The notes under the pieces: model-generated
What the model was told of the DNA's origin: nothing
Seen by the model: the letters and a program-made list of their open reading frames with translations, nothing else
Database searches by the model: none
Shown: in pieces, positions 1 through 12,469 of the stretch
How the letters are laid out: each line of letters starts with the position of its first letter
Numbering within the stretch: the stretch's first letter is position 1
Translations under genes and position numbers: made by a program
Source of the DNA: Akebia trifoliata
Taxonomy: Eukaryota > Streptophyta > Magnoliopsida > Ranunculales > Lardizabalaceae
Direction: 5' to 3'
Length of the DNA stretch: 64,000 bases
Assembly (NCBI GenBank): GCA_017979445.1
Contig: CM030717.1
Span: 9,877,639 to 9,941,638 of the forward strand

Positions 1-344
1 TACTAGTCATTCAACTTTAGCTATAAGTTTTCCCCCCTACTAACAACTTTCACTTTTGGGTGATTTAGACGTGCCCCTATGTTTTTGTTAATATTAGACA
101 CAAACTTATGTTTTCAAACTGATATTATGCCCCTTTGACCTAGGTTTTGTTATTTTTACGTTTTCCATATATGTAGATGCTACAATCTCAATAATGAGTT
201 ACTTTTTGTGTCCAATGCCATTAGGAATTATAACTTTCCTTTTGTGCCTTGTTTACAAAGAAGTGGACTTCATTTCTACACCCAATTTAAAGTAGCCTAA
301 AACAAATAATATTGTAAACCATTGTGTGTGTGCGCGCGCATGTG

Positions 345-560
345 TAGTGTTCAGAGTATCCTATAAAAAGGGAGAGGTCTTGAGTTCAAGACCCCTTCTT
401 TTACCACCCACAAAGATTTATCCCAACTTACTTTATATGTGTGATTTGTGGGGGTACTGTATGTATCGAAATTTAGGAGGAGATTTGGTGCTCTAAGAGG
501 TCAATTGCCTTGCCCCACTAGTCAGGCTTGTGGTCCAAAAACCCTCGTCATTAAAAAGAA
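345..560 (+). repeat. SINE-like element, family 2, copy 1
   Basis: The block contains GAGTTCAAGACC near 382, which fits the RNA polymerase III B box of tRNA-derived SINEs. It is followed by a conserved body (GTGCTCTAAGAGGTCA near 488, then ACTAGTCAGGCTTGTGG near 517). The same order of motifs returns near 28698-28865 and, 3' part only, near 45345-45460. I could not fix target duplications for this copy, so the ends are approximate and the SINE class is an inference. Confidence 0.5.
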
Positions 561-656
561 ATATAAGAGAACTATTATTACTTCACCAAATTTTATTTAT
601 ATACAAACGATTGTGAAGTTATTTATCAAACACTAAATGATTTTAAGAGTCATTCT

Positions 657-760
657 ATTTGCACCCACCAGTTATGTTCAATGCACTGACTTACCACTAT
701 ACATTCTACCCCAAAATGTGTTTTAATCAGGTGCAGTGAGTACAAATGGTGGGTGCAAAT
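657..760. mobile_element. Small fold-back element (MITE-like)
   Basis: ATTTGCACCCACCA at the left end is the exact inverse complement of TGGTGGGTGCAAAT at the right end, giving 14-bp terminal inverted repeats on a 104-bp element. There is no coding capacity. No clear target duplication could be assigned, so the superfamily is unknown. Confidence 0.55.
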
Positions 761-3024
761 AACCTCGTCCTCATATTAAAAAGATGCCATTCCTATTCTC
801 TATGGTCTTATTCTCTTAAAGACCCTATGAAAAGAATAACCTAAAAGAAAGAAATATTCGAAAATAATGGAGGAAGGGAGATAAGAAATCCAAGAAGAAA
901 ATTTTGAGTAAAATAACAATTGATCTGAAAAACTGGTGAGATCCAAGGAAAATTATAAAGATGATGGAAACTACCAAGTGAGAAACGAATCAAGGTGACC
1001 AATGAAAATTTGTTAAAGAAATACACTGAAAGTTTGGTGTGTATTAAGTAAAAAATGGTGTGCCAATAGAATCTCTCATGTAGAAATAATACATATTTTT
1101 CTCCTCTTGATAATTTTTGTCATTACTTCCTTAAAGGGCTAAAAATACTGGCACAATCTCTAAATTTTAAGATGAGCCCATGGACTTGGGCTTTTTATAG
1201 TAATGGAGCTTTACGAGGCTTAGGGTTGGACCTTATTCTCTTGTTGGCCTTCAGTCAGGTGGGCCTTAGAAACTTCTTCTAGAAACGGAGCTCTAGAGTT
1301 GTGGGTCATATGGGCTTGGGGTCTTTATCAAAATTGGCTTAATGAAGATATGAGCCCAAAATTCCTCAGCTCAATGGGCATGTTATTGCTAGGATATTAT
1401 CTTTTATAAGTTTCTGAAGGTATTGTTAAGAAGAGTAGTACTAGCCTGACCAACTTACTAAGTAAAAAAAAGGCCTTACTAAGGCTCAACCATGGTAAAA
1501 AACCTCGAGATTCGTAGAAAAGTGTTTGTGTGTTTTAGAAGGCGAATAGAGTTATGAGATCGGACATTTTTCCGACAGAAAATTATGTTGTTGTGCCAGC
1601 CCTGAAATTAAACAGGACTGAATTTTTTATCTGAGTATATGTTTGACTATTATTATAAAATAAAAAAAAATACTTTTAGGCATCTCATAAAGATCTAACC
1701 AATTAAAATTACAAAGTAATTCTCTAGAATAGTATCCTTAAAAGCTAGAGAAATCCTTTCCTTATTATGATAGCGAGGAGACCTCGGGATTTGTATAAAT
1801 CTTGAGAACTTGTTTTACGAATCCCAAGACATTTTTGACCGTGGATGAGACTTATTAAGGCCTTTTTTCTTCACTATCTAAGAAGGCTAGTCCGACTCTG
1901 ATAGACATTGGAGAGCATACTTGGGTACTAATTCTACCAAAATAATAAATAAAAGGGCTCAATTACCCGAAATTCTTAAAAGCAAAGATCGATAATATGG
2001 CAAAATAAAGTGCAAATTCGAAATGGGTGATATGTGCCACATTTCAAATTTACCATAACTATTCCTCATCTTTTCAAGCTAAAGAAGGATGTACCACAAC
2101 TAGAATCAGACTCATTCCAATCATATTCACATGGCGTAACCACTAGTTTTTTGTGATAAAATTTTGCTGCCAATGCCTTAAGAACTCGTGAACATTGTGA
2201 CAAATGATCTATCATGTAATTATGTTTGAGTTTAATGATTAAAAAGAGAGGGGACTCTACAATTCCAACTTACCGATAAAAATATAAAAATTATTACCAA
2301 TAAATAATTTGTCTTTGCAACTCTTTCTTTTTCTAGGTAAGCAATAATTAATAGTCAAATAGGGGTAAAATTAGGTTTTGAGCCTAAGTCATGGCATCAA
2401 CACTTGATGAGCCTTACCAACTTAGTCAAGTTGGCACTTTTAACTTTCATTTCCTTTTAAATCTCCTGAAACATTTATAAAATAAATTTTCATTTAATTT
2501 TTTTTTTCGCACAGAAGTAAATAGAAGGATGAAATTTCATTTACTAGTTAGAATTTTTTATTTTTATAAGAAATAATAATAAATTTTCTGGAGAGTGTGA
2601 CTAATCTTATTAGAATAGTTAGGAAAAAGGCAATACTAACGAAAGAATTTCTAAAAAATTAGGGGGAATTTAACAAGAAAAATCTGTATTAGGGTGCGTT
2701 AGGAAAATTTCCCTGAAACCTTGAAAATTGAAATCACATTGGAATCAACGACTTTGGGGGTCCATCACAGCATCACTAGCTCAAAGCATCCGGCCGTCGT
2801 GTGCAACATTAGGTTTATTTTTCTTCCTTGACTCGACTCCTCTCTAAATTGAATCTTCTGTTACGAACCCAATTGAGTTCGTAAAACTTTAAGCTCCATC
2901 GATGATTTTAGGATATTAGGTTTCTCATTCATAGACACATTTTAACCTGTATTCTTAAATCTCTGATTTTTTTTTCCTCAACTGTAAATTAGGCTCTGTG
3001 AAGTCTAATTTGGTGTCTGGAGAA

Positions 3025-6000
3025 ATGGTAATGAGTGAAGATCCAGAGCAAGAATTTGTCCCCCAAAAGAAGAAAACTCCAAGCGATGAAGAGAAAGAGA
3101 AGAGGTAGATTTTTTTTCTTTTGTTACGCAATTTGAGCTGAAATTGGTTGCTTTCGTTCTTTCAATCGCTATCTTAACTTCACTGAGAACTATTTCTGTT
3201 AATTGGGAACATTTAGCTATTTTATTTCTGTGCCCTTGATAATCAGGAGAAAGAAAATCGTGCCCGGAAGTTTGATGAAAGCTGAGATGAGGCCAGGAGG
3301 CGGTTCTGTGAAACCTGTAGATGGTGATCAGGTACATTTCCTCCATTTTTTCAGTTGTTAGATTTTCAAGAAAATCCACTTTTGATGAGAATTGCACAAT
3401 TGAGTTAAGTTGTTTTAGAATTTTGGGTGATCCCATTGCCACCTAATGCTTATAAACCTCTTGGTTTGATGTTCAGTATGTGAAAAATGTTGGTTTTTTA
3501 TATGTATGTAAGCTGGTCGAGTATTAAAGAGAATTTTCGGTAATAATTTTGAAATTGGGGTTGTACAATTTGCAGGTTATATATCATTGCACGATTCGAA
3601 CGCTAGATGGTGTTATTGTTGAGTCAACAAGATCAGAACTTGGAGGTATTTTTACTGTTTTCAAGTACTTAATGGGTATATATATCTTCATTGGATAAAT
3701 TTTCATATCATGGTTTTTTATGGCATGATAACTTCTAATTGGGTTTGGTTGATATATTGCATTCTTTTACTTTTCTTGAACAATAAGGAATTGAGGTAAA
3801 GTGTATGAAAAATTGCTGGAGTTAATTTAGTATATGTTGGAGAAAAATTGAGATAAAGTCAATACCTCGAGCAAAAGACTTAGTTTGTTGCCAAACAAGC
3901 AACTATCTGCATGGGCTTTGAAGAGCCATTACACTATCATGAATCTTAATATATCTTTATTTGCAATTTGCAAAAGCAATGTCCTTTTGTAGGTGGAAAA
4001 GGACATAATTGAGAGCGTGGATGAGAGAGTTGTGGGAACAAATGGTGATGAGAAAAATGAGCTCTCAAGTCCCTAGGTGTATGCTATTCGTAGATAATGT
4101 AACACTAGTTGATGAGACTAGAAATGGAGCCAACACAAACTAGAACTAGTGTTATTCCCTTGGGATGTTAGATTCATCCATTGGGTTTATCAATTTGGAA
4201 ATTCTTCTATAACTAATTAAAAAGGAAATTGGGGTTTGAATAGTAATTAAGAATAGAAAGGAATAACTGAATTAATTCATTGATTTGCCTAGGTTAGTTT
4301 GGTTTATGATCAATAGAAAGAAAGTATTTGTATTTTATACTAATCAAAAAAAGAAAAAAAAAAAAAAAAGAAGAAAGAAAGTTTTTTCATCTTTGAAATA
4401 TTTTACATTCATTTCATTGGAAGGGTAGGTGGCCAAGGAATCATATATGTTCTGCGTGGCAAAAGGCCTGAATCTTTATATCTTTGAAATCTTCAAAACT
4501 TTTTGTCTTATATGGGCTAGAGGTTTCAGAATGAGCTGATTTTTTGCGGGGATGATCTCTATGGTGAGGAGATCATCGTCACAAGAAAAGAAAAAAAAAA
4601 TCATCTCATTCTAAAACTTCTAGCCCCAATTTACAAGTTGAAGAATCCTGGACCGTCAATTTCTAGTGTTAATTTGTAAACCACTTTTGATGGGGTTAGA
4701 AGTTTCAAAATGGGTTGATTTTTGGTGAGGATAGTCTCCAAAAGTGATTTACAAAAAGACTTTGGCCATCTTGTTACCCCTTAAATGCTATATATATGTA
4801 TGTATACATTTTCTTTCATCTCATGTTCTGCACGGTTTTCCAATCTTATCAATTGAATTTTAGAGTATACCTCATCTTCTATTATAGTCCTTGTAAAAGG
4901 CCTGGATCACAGCTTGTTAATAGATTTGTTTTTCAGTTGTTAAGAATTAAATGTAATCACTTCCCCCTTTCACACATGTATGAAGACCACTTATTCTAAT
5001 ATAAGGATCTAATAGGATTGTTTGGACATTTACCTTATGTAACAGGAAAAGGAAATCCACGAAGACATGTCCTGGGAAAAAGCAAGATGATACTGGGATT
5101 GTTGGAAGGGATTCCCTCCATGTTGAAGGGAGAAGTAGCAATGGTATCTGCCCCCCAACGTTGCCTAGAATGATTATGCATTATATTTTACTGTACCTCT
5201 ATTGGATAGTTAAAAAAGTGAACAACATCATTGAAGCTAAGAATTCTTGTTGGAGTCTTGTTGCATATTTTTTGCTCTTACCATTGCAAAATTATACCTG
5301 CAACTGTATTTTCTTCTTGATCAATTTGCTTTTCTGAATGGAATTAACTTAGCCTAGTTCAGTTAAGACAATATATATTTATATTTTTTCAATTGCTGGA
5401 TACATTTTCATGAAAATCCTATCAAATTAAATCTTTAACCTAAACAATTTGAACCTCTTATGATAAACATCCCTTGATTTATATTTTAATCTTTTGATTT
5501 GAATACAATCTAGGAGAGATTTAACGATTATCCCAAATTATATAATTTGACTTGAAGCATGGGGTACATTTTCATTTGACAAGATGGCTCCTTTGTAGCC
5601 TTTATTTTTATTGAACTTTAAACAGCTAAAAAGCAACATTGGTGGGTGTTTTTAGGAATTGCCTAACATTACCTAATGTGGGTGGCAATGAATGTATGCC
5701 CCTGCACGTCATTTGGAAGATTGAGAATTGACATTGTTGATAAGAGGTGGACACTTGTTTGCTTTGATGAAGAATTGATCATAGATGATTCTAAGTTTCA
5801 TTTTTCTCAGAAAATAGTTGAGTTTAGCACTATGTCTCTGAAGTTCTTATCGGGATTGACATGCAAATGATTCATCATTATCTGCACTTTGTTTGTACAA
5901 AACATTGCCAGTATATGATGGGTTGTGATTCCTATGATCCGACCATTTGAATCCTACTCCTTGCGAATCCGCTTCGATTCCTTTGGTCAAATTCTTGTCC

Positions 6001-9000
6001 TCTTTGGTACTTACCAAAACTGACTTATACCATCATGCATGTGCATATTCACCCTTAGGTGCATGCATAAGTGTTGAATTAAATGGACACTTGTTAAAAT
6101 AATTAACCATTAGTTTTTTCAACACTGGTGTATGATGTGGTGTCTCAATATGTGTTTGTTGCACTACTTAGCCCACTGTGGTGTTGATGAGTGATAGTAC
6201 TTGTAGGCTTCCTTGGGTTCCCATTTCTTTGATAAATTACATTTCATGCCTATGTCATGGTCACTGGTACGTATTGAAAAAAATGTTAAACACTGGTGCA
6301 ATATTTTGTGCTTTTCAATATGTAATGTATCAAACATTTCTGCTGGATATATTTAGAGTGCGCTGTATACGTAATCCACCCAACTTATTCAGCTTTGCCC
6401 TTCTCTTCCTGACTTGGTGTTTTAAAAGCCATGCTAACATTTCTATCTGCCTCTGAATATTTTCGCAATAGTATGGGCTCTTTGATTTTACTGTTTAAAG
6501 TTTAATCTTGACCTAGGATTTTCTCTTGGTTTTGATTCTCGAATCTGAACAATGTAAGATAGACCTTCCCTAATGTGGTAAACAGATTTGTGAAGCTGTT
6601 GATAATGTTGAAAACAGAACTTAAATCATGGAGTTGCGTTTACATTTTAATGTGTGCCCACTACCATAGAAGTATGTGTTGGACATCTCATCCATTTCTG
6701 ACTCTAATATTGATTGTCATGTTTACACTGTCAATCAATGCTGTTCGTACAATGTTTCTTGTTTGGAGTTCGGTTTTTGGTTCCATTTAGTTGTGTCAAT
6801 ATGAAAATTTTCCATCAAGATAAATACGGTTATTACTAACTGTGCTAGTTCGTGCTTCATTAGTAGCAATTAGTTGCTTGTTTGATTTCCTAGTTGATAC
6901 TGTATATTTCTTTTGACCCATTTCAAATTTTGTGCTTTCGTTCTTGTTTCAGTTCAAGATGAAACCTGAGCTACATTACGGTGAGGTGGATTGTCCAGTT
7001 GCAGTTTCAGAGAGCTTCCCCAAACATGACGAACTTCATTTTGAGATTGAGCTGATAGATTTCTGTAAAGTCAAGGTAATAATACTGTTTAATTCTGAGA
7101 TGTGAATGAGACTGAATCTTGCACATGTACTTCTTAATGGCATTTTTGAGGAACATTACTCGTGGTTTTCTTGAGAAGTTGTAGCTCTGACTGTTCATTG
7201 AGATTTATTCAAGGTTTATGAGGTTTGACTATTTTATGTAAAGGGTACTACTTTTCCCCTTCTTGGAACCTTTGGTCACACTAGTGAGGAAGCTGAGACG
7301 TGAATGACCTCAGATAAATTTTGTTACTCAGAACTATGATTGGCATTTGCATAATATAATCCAGTTGAATTAATAAGTGATCGAATGATATAGCTCTTCT
7401 TATTATTATGTAACCATTTGCGTCCAATCTCGTGCATGATATCCATAGGGTGGTTCTAGGGGTTTCCTCACTAGACTAATTTCTCCCTTGAATTACTATT
7501 TTTGTACAATCTGGATGCAATTTTTTTGGTATTATGTTGAGCTTGTCCACAAAAGTGGACCCTTCAGATGAACATATAAATGTTTGATGTCATGCCAGTG
7601 GAAGAACTGCCTTTAAAATCCATGAAATTTAAAATGAAGCTGTGCCTAGGTTATCCATAAAAAAAAAAAAAAAAGATTTGCCTATGTTTCAACTGCAGTA
7701 ATTTGAGATTGTGTCACCAATGGCATGGTTGTAAATATAATATAGTTCACTTGTGGTTAAGGATCCTCAATGCAGCATGGAGCGGTTCTTTTGGTACAAA
7801 GAATAAAAGTGTATTTTTCATTAATTTATCATTAACTGTATGTTAATTTATCATCAAATGGGAACTTAGGTGTAATGAGATAGTTTAAGGATGGGCTTGG
7901 GTCCTATTATTCGGTGGTTGTCTTTTGTTCTTTCTTTTTCTTGTCCCTTTTCTGTAGCAGGTAGGTCATCTTGAGCTCCTCTTAGAATTTTATTATGAAT
8001 AAATTCATACGTAATCCCCTCGCCCCCTGAAAAAAAAAGTTGTATTCTTTTTGACATCTAGAATTGTCCCCAAATCTGGTATTGAGATGGAAATTGTATG
8101 CGAACTGATGTTTACTTCCATGTTAGGGCTTAGCTCTTGTGATGCATCTAGCTCCTTCTGTAGTTCTGAACTTGTTTCTTCTATTGTTTTTCAGGTCATC
8201 AGTGAGGATTTGGGAGTTGTGAAGAAGGTATTGCAAACTATGATGACCTATTACATAATAGCCTTCACTTCTTTTTGAACATGTGGATAGTTCTGTTTCT
8301 AGTAATTATGGGGAAAGCCCCAAGTGCTTGCAATTGAAAATGGAAACTAAATTCCCATGTTTACAAGTAGTGTGAATTTTGAATTTTTAGGTAAAAAAAT
8401 GTTTCTAGTATTAATCTGCAAACTAAATTCTTATATGAAAAAAAGAGAAAAAAACACTAAAATCATATCTGTGCTTGCCTTACTAAAATAGAAAAAATAA
8501 ATTTTTTCTTGTGACTTATAGAGTCAGTGCTAGTTGGAAAAAGTGGAGGAGTACTTCTGGAGTGTTATGTGATTGGCATGTAAGTATCAAAGTAAACCCC
8601 AAGGGGCTTGCTTAGTGGCAAGCCGAGCCTTGATAAGCTTCCCAAGAAGGGTAGTTCAAGTGTTCAAAACCTCACAAAGCAATGAATTCCTTAGGGCCAC
8701 CCTCCAGTGTCTGGTTGACCCTCAACTCAACCAGTTGCACGTAGGATTTCCCAAGGGGCGGTGCGTGTGACCGTGGGATTAGTCTCACCCGAAGGGTGGG
8801 GATACCCACAATAAGCAAAAAAAATGTTATTATCAAAGTGAAGGACAGATTTTACCAGACAACAATAAGGCCAGTCATGCTTTAGGGAGTTGAATGTTGT
8901 GTTATCGAACAGCATATCGTCATGGAATGAGTGTAGAAGAGATGCCAACGTTGAGATGGATGAATTGTAAGACTAGAAAATGTATAGTAAAAAATGAGTA

Positions 9001-12000
9001 TATTCTAGGAAATGAAGGAATGGCTCTCCATAGGAGATAAAATAAAGGAAAATATGTCGGGATGATTTGGACATGTACACAGAAGATTAATAACATCAAC
9101 ATTGAGGGGTGCTTTGGGGCAAGTCGAGGGATCTAAAAGGACAAGAGGAAGGTTGAACATGTATGGAGGTAGTAAGAAAATATATGAAGGAATATGCCTC
9201 GATTGAAAATATTACTTTGAAGTGTTTTATTCAAAGGAAAAAAGGGAAATATAATACTGAGTGGTCAAGAAGAATAGAAGATCACCCTATCTGGAGTTAC
9301 ATCACAAAAATAATCATAAAACATCTGAAAAGCCAACAAAACACTTATGATATCACTGTTCCATCAAAAGTCTCAAGTCCTAAAAAATACTTCGAAATTC
9401 CTTACATAACTTGAACCAGAAAAGGAGTGCTTTGAGACTTATGATCTTTTACTTTCAGCTCTCTTTACTGTAAAATATCCTCCTCTCTTTCCAAAGTCCC
9501 CAACGAATAGCAAGTGGTAAGAATTTCCAGATTATCCTACCATTTGACTGAAGATAGGGTTAAATGATTGAATAAGATTCAAGTTGCTGACCCCAATAAT
9601 TGGGATAAGGTTTAGATGATGATGATGATTTTTCGCATCGTGACCTTTGTTTCTCTTGGCTACTAGCCTACCATTGGGTAGATCTTCATGATATTTCGGT
9701 CACAAGGGGAATTAATGTATTATTGTTGAACAAACCATTGTGTGGTCGGCATCAGATGCAAGCCTTCACTTTGCTAATCTTATTTTACATAACCTGAACA
9801 CTACCTCTGTGCCTGTTTGAATCCAGTGCACGAGAGCCGAGATCAATGGTTTGAAATCATGGGTATGGAGATTCCCGCCGGAATGCGCTCCTCAATCTTG
9901 ATGTGGAGTTCATGCTCGCAAAAAGATAGTGCTTAATGGATCATGGTCATGGTGACCCATTCATTTTCCCCTTAATTGATATCTATATTCCAATTACGCT
10001 CGGCTTTTAGGTTTTTTTTTTTTTTTTTTTTTGTTGCCAAATCACGTTTTGAATAGGATATGCTTGGGGACATGTTCCATCACACATCCTCATATGTATG
10101 GTAATGTTACTCATTTTTTATGATTTCTAAATGATGAATTGTGCAATCCATCCTCCGTAGATGAATTAATTAAGTTGTTAACTACATAGTCTCTGTGCAT
10201 ATAATTTTATCTATATTTTATTGGATAAATATATAGGGTGAAAATTTTCTTTTATTGATCAAGTATTTTTATCCTTTTTTTATTATTTATATATAACTGA
10301 ACTATTATATACATGTACACATATGTCCAAGTTTCAGGCTTCTTGAAGATTTCTTGTCTGATGGAATATGCTATATATATATGGGGGCGGTTCATGGGAC
10401 ATATGTAAAAACAATGGTTTTTCAAAATATGGGTTAGAGGTTTTGGATTGAGCTGATTTTTTGTGAGGATGGTCACTATGATGAGAAGATCATCCTCACA
10501 AAAAATCAGCTCAATCTGAAACTTCTAATTCCATCAAAAGTGATTTACAAATTATTGACAAAAATTGGCAAAAAATCGGCAGTCCACACATTCTAAATCA
10601 CTTTTAATGGGGTTAGAAGTTTCAGATTGGACTGATTTCTTTTTCGGATGATCTTCCCATCATAGAGATCATCCTCACAAAAAATCAGCTCAATCCGAAA
10701 CTTCTACCCATATTTTGAAAATTTATTAATGTTACATTGTTTTTACATATGTCCCTTGATCCGTTCCCTATATATATATATATATATATTTTTTTTTTTT
10801 CATTTTTTAAAATAGATTTTCTTGATATTTGCCCACATATGATATTGTGTGATCACTTCTCTGCACATGCATATGATGATTTCATACAATAGCAAATGCG
10901 GTTTGATAACATTGCTTGTAACTCAATTAGGGAGTATGTCTCTACTCACATGGCATTTTACACCTCGTGTTTGTTTTTGGGGTCCAAGATACACGTCCTT
11001 ATCATTTTCACATAGCTTGAAACAAAACTTCGGAATGTGTCCCTATTCATTTTCTCAAATTCAACAATAAAGGGCATTGATGTGTCCTCTTATTTTATAG
11101 TACTAGTGGGGTATTACTGTCATGTATAATTTATTTTCCAAAACGAATTTGGAAAGAATCAAAAGAAATTGAGCAGGAAAATACATGTATGTGAAACCAA
11201 GGAACCAATTGGCAAATGAGTTCACAAATTAGTTTTGTAGTTAGATAGATGCAAATTTAGTTTAAGTTCCTTATGTTTCTATAACTTGAATTATATTTGT
11301 GTGACAAATTATAGCATAATCATTCTTGCACACATTTGGATAGGTAATAAATGAAGGGGACGGATGGGAATCCCCAAGGGAGCCTTACGAAGTAAAAGCT
11401 TGGTAAATGCTTACTTTATCCTTTTGTATTCAAATTGTGCTGCAAATACAATTTACCACTGGACTGATTTAGATATTTGTTCTCCTGGATGAAAAGTTAT
11501 AGTTTTTCTCCATTTTTGTAAAATTTTGATTGGATTAAGTTGGGGTTATCATAAGCGAACACTGATTTACAAACATTTTTTTCTCCCAATTATCAGTCTA
11601 CACTTTTGCTTTTGAATTTTGTGCTAGATAATTTCCTCTAGAATTTTTAAAGTAAACAAGGAATTGAAAATAATATTCAGAGCACTTAAGAGAAGAACTC
11701 AAGCTAGTACTCTTAGAAATAATTTGTAAATTGTTTCAATACAAATAAGGTAATTTAGACAGTCTCCTCTGGGTTTTGGTGAATATTTGAGTTACTCCCT
11801 CGTTTTCAAATTTATGACATACCCTCTTGACCGTAGTCTTCTGTAAAGACTAGCAGAAAATGATGGAAATACCCCCATCTTCACCATCTTGTAAAAACTC
11901 TTTCCCCCCAAACCCTTCATCTTTAACCTTGGGGTTTGAAAATGCAGGGAGGCATCTCAAATATTCACCAAAACGTGGAACTTTATTCCTAGATTACCCA

Positions 12001-12438
12001 CACAAATAACGTGAGATTACTTCTACTTCATATTTTACCTCCTCGTTGCCAAAATCATCCACGTTATTGTCTGCATTATCATTGTCCAGCTTCAGAACAA
12101 GTGAGAATGAGATGTTCAGTTTTGAGGCGAATGTATAGCATTGGTCCTAAGTTGGTTCACGAACAGAGGGTTAGTGCAGGCTAAATTTGGTTGAGAACTG
12201 ATGAACCACCCTTCCACACCATGTTTTGCTGTGGAAATAAGTTTTTAAATGTTCTCCCCCCCTTCATAACTACTGTAATAGAGATGTTTCAAGTTGACAA
12301 GTTTATTTCTAGACTATTTAGTACAAGATACAGTTAGTGAAACTCACTATTGTTGACCAATGACTTAGATGGTTTGCTCTCTTTCTTTCCTTTTTAATGG
12401 ATGGGTCATATGAACAGACACTCCAATTCTAAGCACCA

Positions 12439-12469
<31 letters not shown>

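Larger units (their letters stand above)
1..3024. other. Repeat-rich spacer upstream of the PAS1-type gene
   Basis: I see no protein-coding gene. The short ORFs lack family motifs and codon structure. The stretch holds a tRNA-related SINE-like copy (about 345-560), a 104-bp fold-back element (657-760), and low-complexity AT-rich sequence with stretches that recur elsewhere in the window. The last 250 bases before 3025 are the likely promoter and 5' leader of the FKBP gene, with pyrimidine-rich stretches near 2815-2850 and 2960-2980. No convincing TATA box could be placed. Confidence 0.6.

Noticed and set aside
3005..3442. Minus-strand frame of 145 codons
   Set aside because: It is the reverse of PAS1 exons 1-2 and their intron, without any recognisable domain.
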